A stretch of DNA of 64,000 nucleotides, taken from assembly GCA_029984035.1 (NCBI GenBank), contig JASBYJ010000003.1, forward strand, positions 112,017 to 176,016, read 5' to 3'. The stretch's first letter is position 1, and each line of letters starts with the position of its first letter. The notes beneath the pieces are model-generated. The model did no database searches and was not told the DNA's origin. It saw only the letters and a program-made list of their open reading frames with translations. This stretch comes from Conchiformibius sp. Lineage in GTDB: Bacteria > Pseudomonadota > Gammaproteobacteria > Burkholderiales > Neisseriaceae. Both the position numbers and the translations under genes were made by a program. Below, piece by piece: positions 56,658-64,000 of this stretch.

Positions 56658-57124
56658 AGGGGAATTTCAGGCAGCCTGAATATCAACACACATGCCTGCC
56701 CACACAAAATCAATCAAATTAATATGGTATACACTTTCCAAACCGCGCTTTTGCAACAACCAAGCGAGGTGTTTCAGGTCAATATCCGATAATATTTTAT
56801 TATTAACCATACACCTATTTTTCAGGCAGCCATGACAGAGTTTCAGGCTGCCTGAAACATCGTTCTGCTTTCACAAGGCATCTTCCCCACCCCAAAAACC
56901 GCAGTTTCCGCATTAACACAACGATTTTTCAGCACAAAATCCATCGCATCACATTCATAACAACATACTTCTAAACCCTTTCAGGCAGCCGCGTTGCCCG
57001 CATGGTAGGCGTAGGACGCTCCACACGCACCATATATTTGAATAAATTAAAAAAGTGCGCGTGGCGCACCCTGCATCGTAATGTGTTTTCAGGCAGCTTG
57101 GAAACGGAACAAGCTGCCTGAATG
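56658..57124. other. Intergenic region between ubiA and the DUF924 gene
   Basis: About 465 bases with double DUS at 56666-56680 and 56842-56856, single arms near 56821 and 56980, and a hairpin at 57088-57122. No gene is supported. Confidence 0.5.
57088..57122 (-). terminator. Hairpin terminator of the DUF924 gene
   Basis: A 12-bp stem TTCAGGCAGCTT / AAGCTGCCTGAA with an 11-base loop, next to the end of the DUF924 gene on the minus strand. The arms resemble DUS but read GCTT in place of GCCT, so they are not true uptake sites. Confidence 0.65.
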
Positions 57125-57664
57125 TTAAAAAGACGAACCCGGCGTTTGCAAAAACGCCGTTTCTTCCGCCGTACTTTCCCGTCCCAACACCGCGTTACGG
57201 TGCGGATAACGCCCGAAACGGTCGATAATCACCTTGTGTTTGATTTCAAAATCCAGCGCGTAGGGCGTGGTGTATTCGGCAAACAGTTGTTCCGCCAGCG
57301 CGTGCACGGCGCGGCTTTCGCTGTGCATCAGGGGCATCAGCATCATGTGGCGTTCGCTGCCGTCCATCTCGGCGAAACCCGTCTGCCGCACCGCTTCCTG
57401 CGCCAACACCACCGCCATGCCGTCCTGCGCGAAGGCAAGCGGGCTGTTGCGGTGCAGATTGCGGGAAAACTGGTCAAGCACGATGATTTCCGCTAAACGC
57501 CCGTGCAGGCTGTCGCGCCAACCGAACAACTCGCCTTGCGCCGCCTGTTGCCACAGCGTGAAAAAACGGGCGCGGATTTGCGCGTCAAAATCACCGCTTT
57601 TTTGAAACCAAAACGGACGGTTGTTTTCGGAAAACCAAAAATCCAAAACGGTTTGCGGGTTCAT
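57125..57664 (-). CDS. DUF924 family protein
   Basis: A 179-residue protein of the DUF924 family, predicted all-helical (tetratricopeptide-like). It begins MNPQTVLDFWF and has GRLAEIIVLDQFSRNLHR, DGSERHMMLMPLMHSES and RYPHRNAVLGRESTAEE, all typical. Function is unknown. It is divergent from valS across about 100 bases that hold the valS promoter. Confidence 0.88.
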   Translation of the reverse strand: MNPQTVLDFWFSENNRPFWFQKSGDFDAQIRARFFTLWQQAAQGELFGWRDSLHGRLAEIIVLDQFSRNLHRNSPLAFAQDGMAVVLAQEAVRQTGFAEMDGSERHMMLMPLMHSESRAVHALAEQLFAEYTTPYALDFEIKHKVIIDRFGRYPHRNAVLGRESTAEETAFLQTPGSSF

Positions 57665-57725
57665 GATTTATCTTTCTGGCAAAAACGGCGATTATAGCAG
57701 GCTGCCTGAAAACCCCGCCGCACAA

Positions 57726-57734
57726 TGCTATAAT
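57726..57734 (+). promoter_or_regulatory. Extended -10 promoter of valS
   Basis: TGCTATAAT is an extended -10. No good -35 is seen. The valS ATG lies 31 bases downstream and is overlapped by a DUS that replaces any normal ribosome site. Confidence 0.55.
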
Positions 57735-57765
57735 TCGCCGTTTTCATTTTTTCAGGCAGCCTGAA

Positions 57766-60603
57766 ATGTTACCCAAATACTCCCCCGCCGACATTGAAAC
57801 CAAACACTATGCCCGTTGGCAAGCATCGGGCGCGTTCCAAGCCGATTTTTCCCGCGCCGAAGCCTTTTGTATCCAGCTTCCCCCGCCCAACGTTACCGGC
57901 ACCCTGCACATGGGACACGCCTTCAACCAAACCGTGATGGACGGCTTGGCGCGTTACTACCGCATGAAAGGGCGCAACACCTGCTGGATTCCCGGTACCG
58001 ACCACGCCGGCATCGCCACCCAAATCGTGGTGGAACGCCAACTCGCCGCACAAGGCATCTCGCGCCACGACTTGGGGCGCGAAGCCTTTTTGGAAAAAGT
58101 GTGGCAATGGAAAGAACAATCGGGCGGCACGATTACCGAACAAATGCGCCGTGTCGGCTGTTCCGCCGACTGGCAGCGCGAATACTTTACGATGGACGAA
58201 GTCCGCGCCGACACCGTTACCCGCGTGTTTGTCAAACTGTACGAGCAAGGTTTGATTTATCGCGGCAAGCGTTTGGTGAATTGGGACCCCGTACTCGGCA
58301 CGGCGGTGTCCGACCTGGAAGTGGAAAACGTGGAAACGGACGGCTTTATGTGGCATATCCGTTACCCGCTCGCCGACAACCCCGATGAGGGTGTAACCAT
58401 CGCCACCACCCGCCCCGAAACCCTGCTGGGCGATGTCGCCGTTGCCGTCCACCCCGAAGATGAACGTTATCAGCACTTAATCGGCAAGCAACTGCAACTG
58501 CCCCTGTGCGGACGCACCATTGCCGTGATTGCCGATGAATATGTGGACAAAGATTTCGGCACGGGCTGCGTCAAAATCACCCCCGCCCACGATTTCAACG
58601 ACTACGAAGTGGGCAAACGCCACGACACCGCCTTGATAAACGTATTTGATTTGCAAGCAAAAGTGTTGGAACAAGCGGAAGTATTTGATTTCCGCAGCAA
58701 GGCTTTGGACGGTTTCAGGCTGCCTGAAAACTATGCAGGGCTTGACCGTTTTGAAGCGCGTAAACAAATCCTTGCCGATTTGCAGGCGCAAGGTTTGCTG
58801 TTGGAAACCAAGCCGCACAAACTGATGACCCCCAAAGGCGACCGCACCGGCAGCGTGATTGAACCGATGCTGACCAATCAATGGTTTGTCGCCATGCACG
58901 CGCAGCCGCAAAACGGCGAACCCGACAGCGAATTTCGCGGCATGAGCTTGGCGCAAAAAGCCAAAACCGCCGTGGATAGCGGACAAGTGCGCTTTATCCC
59001 CGAAAACTGGGTCAATACCTACAACCAATGGATGAACAATCTGCAAGACTGGTGCATTTCGCGCCAGCTTTGGTGGGGACACCAAATTCCCGCGTGGTAT
59101 GACGAAAACGGCAACATCTACGTTGCCCGCAGCGAAGCCGAAGCGCAGGCACAAGCGGGCGCGGGCGTGGCCTTGCAACGCGATGAAGACGTGTTGGACA
59201 CTTGGTTTTCCTCCGCGCTGGTGCCGTTTTCCACATTGGGCTGGACGGACAATGGCATTGACACCGATGAATTGAAAGCCTTTTTGCCGTCTTCCGTATT
59301 GGTAACGGGCTACGAAATCATCTTTTTCTGGGTGGCACGCATGATTATGATGACCACGCACTTTACCGGCAAAGTGCCGTTTAAAGACGTGTACATTCAC
59401 GGCATGGTGCGCGACCACGAGGGCAAAAAAATGTCCAAATCCGAAGGCAATGTGATTGACCCCGTGGATTTGATTGACGGCATCGCGCTGCCCGAACTGC
59501 TGGAAAAACGCACCACCGGCTTGCGCAAACCCGAAACCGCGCCGCAAGTGCGCCAAGCCACCGAAAAACTGTTCCCCGCCGGCATTCCCGCGATGGGCGC
59601 GGACGCGCTGCGTTTCACCATGGCAAGCTACGCCAGCTTGGGGCGCAACATCAATTTTGACTTCAAACGCGCCGAAGGCTACCGCAATTTCTGCAACAAA
59701 ATCTGGAACGCCAGCAATTTCGTGCTGATGAACGCCGAAGGCAAGGATTGCGGTCAGGACGAAAACCTGCCTTTGGCATATTCCTTTGCCGACCAGTGGA
59801 TTATCGGGCGTTTGCAGCAAACCGAGCAGGCAGCCACCGAAGCCTACGAAACTTATCGTTTTGATTTGGCGGCGCAAACGCTTTACGATTTTGTGTGGAA
59901 CGATTTTTGCGACTGGTATGTGGAATTGGCGAAAGTGCAGTTGCAAAACGGTTGCGAAAGCCGTCAGCGCACCACGCGCCGCACTTTGGTGCGGGTGTTG
60001 GAAACGGCGTTGCGGCTGTTGCACCCGATTGTTCCGTTTATCACCGAAGAGTTGTGGCAGCACATCGCGCCGCTTGCCAATGCCAAACACGGTGACAGCC
60101 TGATGCTGGCGGCGTTTCCCGTGCCCGACCCGGAAAAAATCGTGCCGTCCGCGTTTGAGCAAATGGCGGTTTTGCAAGACTTAATCGGTGCGGTACGTAA
60201 TTTGCGCGGCGAAATGGGGATTGCGCCGAATGTGAAAGCGCCGCTTTTTGTGGAAAGTACGGACGATTTGGGCGCGTATTTCCCTTATTTGACCGCGATG
60301 GCGCGTTTGAGCGAAGCCGTGCCGTGTGCCGCGCTGCCTGAAAGCGAAGACGCACCCGTTGCCGTGTGCCGCGATGCGCGTTTGATGCTGAAAGTGGAAG
60401 TGGACAAAGCCGCCGAAACCGCCCGCCTGAACAAGGAAGCGGAAAAACTGCAAAAGGCTTTGGACAAGCTCAACGCCAAACTCGCCAAGCCGGGCTACAC
60501 CGACAAAGCGCCCGCGCATTTGGTGGAAAAAGACCGTTCGGAGCTGGCGGAGTTGAATGCGAAAATGGATAAGGTGCGGATTGCGCTGGATAAGTTGAAG
60601 TAA
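57766..60603 (+). CDS. valS: Valine-tRNA ligase
   Basis: ValS charges tRNA-Val and removes mischarged threonine through an editing domain. The 945-residue protein has the class I HIGH-type motif H48-M-G-H51 in PPPNVTGTLHMGHAF and the KMSKS motif at 555-559. It also has the editing domain (TTRPETLLGD) and a C-terminal coiled coil (about 880-945). An in-frame DUS encodes FRLPEN at about residue 322. The start codon overlaps the DUS TTCAGGCAGCCTGAA (57751-57765), leaving no Shine-Dalgarno. Inverted DUS follow the stop. Confidence 0.98.
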   Translation: MLPKYSPADIETKHYARWQASGAFQADFSRAEAFCIQLPPPNVTGTLHMGHAFNQTVMDGLARYYRMKGRNTCWIPGTDHAGIATQIVVERQLAAQGISRHDLGREAFLEKVWQWKEQSGGTITEQMRRVGCSADWQREYFTMDEVRADTVTRVFVKLYEQGLIYRGKRLVNWDPVLGTAVSDLEVENVETDGFMWHIRYPLADNPDEGVTIATTRPETLLGDVAVAVHPEDERYQHLIGKQLQLPLCGRTIAVIADEYVDKDFGTGCVKITPAHDFNDYEVGKRHDTALINVFDLQAKVLEQAEVFDFRSKALDGFRLPENYAGLDRFEARKQILADLQAQGLLLETKPHKLMTPKGDRTGSVIEPMLTNQWFVAMHAQPQNGEPDSEFRGMSLAQKAKTAVDSGQVRFIPENWVNTYNQWMNNLQDWCISRQLWWGHQIPAWYDENGNIYVARSEAEAQAQAGAGVALQRDEDVLDTWFSSALVPFSTLGWTDNGIDTDELKAFLPSSVLVTGYEIIFFWVARMIMMTTHFTGKVPFKDVYIHGMVRDHEGKKMSKSEGNVIDPVDLIDGIALPELLEKRTTGLRKPETAPQVRQATEKLFPAGIPAMGADALRFTMASYASLGRNINFDFKRAEGYRNFCNKIWNASNFVLMNAEGKDCGQDENLPLAYSFADQWIIGRLQQTEQAATEAYETYRFDLAAQTLYDFVWNDFCDWYVELAKVQLQNGCESRQRTTRRTLVRVLETALRLLHPIVPFITEELWQHIAPLANAKHGDSLMLAAFPVPDPEKIVPSAFEQMAVLQDLIGAVRNLRGEMGIAPNVKAPLFVESTDDLGAYFPYLTAMARLSEAVPCAALPESEDAPVAVCRDARLMLKVEVDKAAETARLNKEAEKLQKALDKLNAKLAKPGYTDKAPAHLVEKDRSELAELNAKMDKVRIALDKLK

Positions 60604-60611
60604 CACGGTTG

Positions 60612-60640
60612 GGCTGCCTGAAAAAGGGTTTCAGGCAGCC
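60612..60640 (+). terminator. Inverted DUS-pair terminator of valS
   Basis: A 12-bp stem GGCTGCCTGAAA / TTTCAGGCAGCC with a 5-base loop, 8 bases after the valS stop. It also marks the left edge of the AT-rich PARIS-like island. Confidence 0.75.
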
Positions 60641-60659
60641 TGAAACAAGGAAAATCAAA

Positions 60660-61688
60660 ATGAAAATTGAAAAAATTGAAATTAAAGGCTTGTTTGGCAA
60701 AAAAGACATTTGCTGGGAACTCAATCCGCAAGTGAATGTGTTGGTGGGCGTGAATGGGAGTGGGAAATCTACGATTTTATCCACGCTGTGTTGTATGTTA
60801 AAAAATATTCCTAACTCTAGCAACAGCATGATTTTTGATACGGCTGAAATTTATTTCATAAATAAAGAAATAAAGCCCATTGTGCGTAAAAATAATGTTA
60901 AACATCAAATTTTTGATATTGAAGAAGTAGCGAGAAATATTTCCGAAGAAATTTTAAATGGATTGGTTGGTATTGAATTTAAAGCTAAACGTAGAAACGA
61001 TGAAACTAAACTCTTGCAGCTCAAAAAAGACGAGTTAAGTGACCGAGTACGAAATGACATTCGTGAAAAATTAATGAAAAGTGCACAAGATGTTGATGGT
61101 AATAAAGTTTTAGTTGTGAGCGGAACTGAACAAATTGTAGAAAGTAAAGAACTCTTTAAAAAATTTAATATTACAATGATTTCCACTTTAAATTTAAGTG
61201 TCAATGCCATTTTTGAATTTAAAGGTAGTAATGCAGAAGTATTAAATATATTAGACTTGGAAATGGATAAAGTTCTTAATCAATTTAATCAGAAAAGTGA
61301 TGAACAAATCCAAGAGAAATTAATGAATTCTCTTAATTTCTTTTTAAATACAGTAAATAAAAATGCAGAATATAAAAATCATTCCATTGTTTATTTTGAT
61401 ACGGATATTCAAAAAGAATTAAAATTTTCCGATTTATCATCAGGAGAACGTCAATTAGTTTATATTTTGGTACAGGTTGCTTTAAATGCTACTGGAAAAG
61501 AAAAATCGTCCATTATTTTAATGGACGAGCCCGAAATTTCTTTGCATCTCAACTGGCAAGCGCATTTTATTAAACAATTAACTATTTTAAATCCAGATGC
61601 ACAGTTTATTATTGTTACCCATAGCCCGGCCCTCATTATGAATGGTTGGAATGATGTGTATGTTAATATGGAAGAAATTGTGCAATGA
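60660..61688 (+). CDS. AAA ATPase of a PARIS-like (AriA) defence pair
   Basis: A 342-residue ABC/SMC-type ATPase of the AAA_15/AAA_21 group. Walker A GVNGSGKST is at residues 30-38, the signature LSSGERQ at 259-265, Walker B LMDEPE at 287-292 and a His switch THSPA around 321. The N-terminal IEIKGLFG and final HSPALIMNGW are typical of OLD- and AriA-like ATPases. It is followed at once by a DUF4435 protein with a four-base overlap. The AAA + DUF4435 pairing is the hallmark of PARIS, where AriA holds and activates the AriB nuclease on sensing phage anti-restriction proteins. It is somewhat shorter than characterised AriA. The gene is AT-rich and has no DUS. Start ATG 60660 has AAGG upstream. 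Confidence 0.75.
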   Translation: MKIEKIEIKGLFGKKDICWELNPQVNVLVGVNGSGKSTILSTLCCMLKNIPNSSNSMIFDTAEIYFINKEIKPIVRKNNVKHQIFDIEEVARNISEEILNGLVGIEFKAKRRNDETKLLQLKKDELSDRVRNDIREKLMKSAQDVDGNKVLVVSGTEQIVESKELFKKFNITMISTLNLSVNAIFEFKGSNAEVLNILDLEMDKVLNQFNQKSDEQIQEKLMNSLNFFLNTVNKNAEYKNHSIVYFDTDIQKELKFSDLSSGERQLVYILVQVALNATGKEKSSIILMDEPEISLHLNWQAHFIKQLTILNPDAQFIIVTHSPALIMNGWNDVYVNMEEIVQ

Positions 61689-62668
61689 TGAATCAGTTTT
61701 TTGATGAAAATGCACCGGAATATGCACGAGCATTAGCAGGTTTTGAAAGTAATGATAAAAGCAAATTAGGTGTGATTTATATTGAAAACATTACTGATAA
61801 ACAATTTTGGCAGAAAATTGCTACCAAGCATGAAGTCAAACTGTATTCCGAACAAGGAAAAATCATTACGGGCAAATCAAAATTATTGCAAATTTGCAGT
61901 CCCAATCAACTGATTGCTATAGACAGCGATTTTGATTATTTGTGTCCCGAACATCGGGTGGAAAGCATTATTTGCTCGGAGAAAAACGATTTTATTTTGC
62001 AGACCTATGCACACGGTATTGAAAATATTTTATTTTCTCCTGATTTTTTGCATAAAGTTTTGAGTGAAAAATTTTATTTGTATTTGGACAACCATTCTAA
62101 TCCTATTTTCAACTTGTTTGAAACTTTATCCGATATTTGGTATTCACCATATAAAAAGTTTTTGTATTTATTGAATTGTCAGAATACAGATTTTCAGCAC
62201 CAAGATTGGATAACGGTCATTCAATTAAACGGGGAAAAAAATTTCAATATCAGTCAGGCTTATCGGGAAAAAGTAGCAGCTTTAGATAACAAGCTCAATC
62301 AGTCGATTGATAATCCTAATAAATACAATGATTTTTGTGAAAAATTGGTAGCTAAAGGATTTTCACAAACAAACATTTATGCTTTTATCCGTTGCCATGA
62401 TTTTAAGGATAGCTGTGTAATGCCAATGATGAAAGAAATTATCCGGGACAGACAGGAAAAAGAAAAGGCGTATATAGAAAAGCAGTTTGCCGATGGGGAA
62501 ATTGGTAATAGGAAAAAAGAAGTTGCCAATTTTTTCAAAAATGAAAATAGTCTGGCAACAGTTTTGCATCAATACTTTTATGATGTCTATTTTGAACACG
62601 CCAAACAAAACGATTTCTTTGTTAAAAAAATCGTAGGGAAATATCAGACAGTATTGGCAATGGCTTAA
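61685..62668 (+). CDS. DUF4435 (TOPRIM-like) protein, AriB candidate of a PARIS-like pair
   Basis: A 327-residue DUF4435 protein. The TOPRIM-like elements are visible: a glutamate after the first strand (VIYIE, E34), GKSKLL near 60, the acidic cluster D80-S-D82-F-D84, and YAHGIENILF. A C-terminal IRCHDFKDSCVMPMMKEI takes the place of the family's conserved RGH-type segment. In PARIS, AriB is a tRNA-cutting nuclease released from AriA when a phage inhibitor is sensed. The start overlaps the ATPase stop (ATGATG). It is AT-rich and without DUS. DUF4435 proteins also occur with other ATPases, so the assignment is by pairing and motifs. Confidence 0.75.
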   Translation: MMNQFFDENAPEYARALAGFESNDKSKLGVIYIENITDKQFWQKIATKHEVKLYSEQGKIITGKSKLLQICSPNQLIAIDSDFDYLCPEHRVESIICSEKNDFILQTYAHGIENILFSPDFLHKVLSEKFYLYLDNHSNPIFNLFETLSDIWYSPYKKFLYLLNCQNTDFQHQDWITVIQLNGEKNFNISQAYREKVAALDNKLNQSIDNPNKYNDFCEKLVAKGFSQTNIYAFIRCHDFKDSCVMPMMKEIIRDRQEKEKAYIEKQFADGEIGNRKKEVANFFKNENSLATVLHQYFYDVYFEHAKQNDFFVKKIVGKYQTVLAMA

Positions 62669-62745
62669 TCGTGTAAAAAAGAAAATGAGCTGAAAATGGC
62701 AGGCTGCCTGAAATTTTTCGGATAAATTTTTTAAAGGAACAAACA

Positions 62746-63294
62746 ATGAATAAAACACTCGCAACCCTATTTTCCACACTCACGCTCGCCGCCTGCGCCG
62801 CCCCGCGCAACGATTTGTCCACCGTCCCGCAAGTGGACGTGCAACGCTATGCCGGACAATGGTATGAAATCGCCCGCCTGCCGATGCCGTTTCAAAAACA
62901 ATGCGCCGCCAACGTAACGGCAACATACACCGTCAATCCCGACAACAGCATTACCGTGCTGAACCGTTGCCAACGCGCGGACGGCAGTTGGTCGCAGGCG
63001 GAGGGTTTGGCGCGGGCACAAAATGCCGAAAACACCCGTTTGAGTGTAACCTTTTTGCCGAAAGCGGTGCGTTGGCTGCCGGTCGGCCGTGCGCCGTATT
63101 GGGTGATGGCTTTGGACAAGGATTACCGAACCGCGATGGTCGGTCAGCCAAACCGCAAATATCTGTGGCTGCTCTCGCGCACGCCGCAAATGGACGAACA
63201 AACCTATCAAACCTATCTGGCGCAGGCTAAAGCGCAAGGTTATGATTTATCTAATTTGATTCAAACTTCCCACCAACCCGTAAGCAAGGAATAA
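62746..63294 (+). CDS. blc: Outer-membrane lipoprotein lipocalin (Blc-like)
   Basis: A 182-residue lipocalin with a lipoprotein signal (LTLAAC, Cys17). The GxW motif of lipocalins appears in RYAGQWYEIARLP, followed by strands and the C-terminal helix. Bacterial lipocalins bind fatty acids or lysophospholipids at the outer membrane. It is the first host-like (GC-rich) gene after the island and is followed by a DUF302 lipoprotein after three bases, probably in one operon. Confidence 0.93.
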   Translation: MNKTLATLFSTLTLAACAAPRNDLSTVPQVDVQRYAGQWYEIARLPMPFQKQCAANVTATYTVNPDNSITVLNRCQRADGSWSQAEGLARAQNAENTRLSVTFLPKAVRWLPVGRAPYWVMALDKDYRTAMVGQPNRKYLWLLSRTPQMDEQTYQTYLAQAKAQGYDLSNLIQTSHQPVSKE

Positions 63295-63297
63295 GCT

Positions 63298-63768
63298 ATG
63301 AAAAAATGGTTTGCCCCGATAATGGTTTCTTTGGCATTGGGCGCGTGCGCCATGCCGACCGCCCCGAAAGTTTCCGCCATGAACACCACGCCCCACACCG
63401 CCGTTACCAGCGCATACGGTTTCGCCGACACCGTTGCCAAAATCCGTCAAGCCGTTGAAAGCAAAGGCATGACCGTATTCGCCGTGATTGACCACCAAGC
63501 GGCGGCGCAACAAGCCGGTTTGCAAATGCAGCCCGCCACCGTGCTGGTGTTCGGCAATCCGAAAGCGGGTACGCCCCTGATGGCGAAAGACCCGATGTTT
63601 GCGCTGCAACTGCCGCTCAAAGTGCTGGTTACGGAAACGGACGGCAAAGTGCAGGTGGCGTATGTGCCTGCCGCGAAACTGATTGCGGGCAGCCAAATCG
63701 CTCCCGCCGATGTGGAAAATACTTTGGCGAAAGCGGAAGGGCTGATTCGCGCTACCGTATCCCGATAA
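63298..63768 (+). CDS. DUF302 domain lipoprotein
   Basis: A 156-residue protein with a lipoprotein signal (SLALGAC, Cys17) and a DUF302 domain. The domain is recognised from TVFAVIDHQAAAQQAGL, PATVLVFGNPKAGTPLM and LPLKVLVTETDGKVQVAY. The domain is widespread but its function is unknown. It lies three bases after blc and is followed by a double DUS (63772-63786). Confidence 0.88.
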   Translation: MKKWFAPIMVSLALGACAMPTAPKVSAMNTTPHTAVTSAYGFADTVAKIRQAVESKGMTVFAVIDHQAAAQQAGLQMQPATVLVFGNPKAGTPLMAKDPMFALQLPLKVLVTETDGKVQVAYVPAAKLIAGSQIAPADVENTLAKAEGLIRATVSR

Positions 63769-63808
63769 TGTTTCAGGCTGCCTGAAAAAAGCGAATACTT
63801 GATTACAC

Positions 63809-63837
63809 TTGATTTCCCTATAAAAATGAGCGATAAT
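63809..63837 (+). promoter_or_regulatory. Promoter of tuf
   Basis: TTGATT, 17-base spacer, GATAAT. It lies about 110 bases before the tuf start and downstream of the blc-DUF302 operon. Confidence 0.6.
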
Positions 63838-63854
63838 TTGCAATCTGTATTTCA

Positions 63855-63887
63855 CGGGGTGGCGAACACTTGCCGCCCTGTATTTTT
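63855..63887 (+). terminator. Hairpin with T-run in the tuf leader
   Basis: GGGTGGC / GCCGCCC (one G-U pair) with an 8-base loop, followed by TATTTTT. It lies between the tuf promoter and its start codon. It could be a terminator of the upstream operon or an attenuator within the tuf leader. Confidence 0.5.
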
Positions 63888-63946
63888 GTATAAGGCAATA
63901 GCCTTATTCGTTCTTTTAACCTGCTCTTTATTAAGGAATTTAGCTC

Positions 63947-64000
63947 ATGGCTAAGGAAAAATTTGAACGTAGCAAACCGCACGTAAACGTTGGCACCATC
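63947..64000 (+). CDS. tuf: Elongation factor Tu, 3'-truncated by window edge
   Basis: The final 54 bases encode MAKEKFERSKPHVNVGTI, the invariant start of bacterial EF-Tu just before the GHVDHGKTT GTP-binding loop. EF-Tu carries aminoacyl-tRNA to the ribosome. AAGGAA precedes the ATG. It is not in the str operon of this window (fusA ends in terminators) and has its own promoter and a hairpin-bearing leader. Confidence 0.97.
   Translation, partial: MAKEKFERSKPHVNVGTI

Noticed and set aside
58477..60177. 566-codon open frame antisense to valS
   Set aside because: A shadow of valS; His/Phe/Gly-rich composition typical of antisense frames.

Overview
The window is a chromosomal segment of a betaproteobacterium of the family Neisseriaceae. 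The main evidence is a dense scatter of DNA uptake sequences (DUS). These are 12-mers AGGCTGCCTGAA (the AG-simDUS dialect) and AGGCAGCCTGAA (AG-kingDUS), very often fused into the 15-mer TTCAGGC(A/T)GCCTGAA, which contains both. Gene content agrees: a ctrABCD capsule export operon, a lipoprotein cytochrome c peroxidase, monomeric isocitrate dehydrogenase, FNR next to hemN, and a BPSS1780-type membrane protein. Simonsiella, Alysiella, Conchiformibius, Kingella and relatives are all possible; the genus cannot be fixed from this sequence alone. No tRNA, rRNA, CRISPR array, insertion sequence or phage was recognised.

Layout. 1-740: C-terminal part of a DUF4143-type AAA+ ATPase cut by the window edge. 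780-3120: an AT-rich, DUS-free restriction-modification island (beta-class DNA methyltransferase and a convergent candidate restriction enzyme). 3132-4523: hrpA helicase gene truncated to about its first third, ending beside that island. 5309-7942: pepN. 8819-11901 (minus): str operon fusA-rpsG-rpsL without tuf. 12112-12523 (minus): rpmG-rpmB. 12718-17724 (minus): CYTH protein, hemJ, priA, rluC. 18488-22768 (plus): rne, accD, arsC-like. 23285-28313 (minus): uvrA, fba, maf. 28593-34059 (plus): rpoD, rbfA, thiN, prfB, BPSS1780-family protein. 34229-36451 (minus): icd. 36754-43204 (plus): ccp, then ctrABCD and a KpsS/LipB-like Kdo transferase. 43703-45957: hemN and fnr, divergent. 46009-49583: thioesterase, TlpA-like thioredoxin, ilvD. 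49735-57664: lipoprotein, GT8 glycosyltransferase, UbiH/UbiM-family hydroxylase, guaA, roadblock-like protein, ubiA, DUF924 protein. 57766-60603: valS. 60660-62668: an AT-rich two-gene AAA ATPase + DUF4435 pair resembling the PARIS anti-phage system (AriA/AriB). 62746-63768: lipocalin Blc and a DUF302 lipoprotein. 63947 to the end: first 18 codons of tuf.

How it fits together. Most of the window is housekeeping: translation (fusA, rpsG, rpsL, rpmG, rpmB, prfB, rbfA, valS, tuf), RNA processing (rne, rluC), replication and repair (priA, uvrA), transcription (rpoD), and haem and ubiquinone synthesis (hemN, hemJ, ubiA, UbiM-like). An oxygen-responsive circuit can be read from the DNA: FNR has the four cysteines needed for its iron-sulphur cluster, an FNR-box-like site lies between fnr and hemN, and another sits at ideal class II spacing upstream of ccp. 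The capsule export genes are present, but no capsule-synthesis genes lie beside them. The two AT-rich, DUS-free islands, restriction-modification on the left and PARIS-like on the right, are the clearly foreign pieces and the best candidates for undescribed biology.

DUS act here as more than uptake tags. Inverted DUS pairs form the likely terminators of many genes, single DUS are translated in frame inside several proteins (RLPE/FRQPE-type peptides), and two genes end on a stop codon provided by a DUS.
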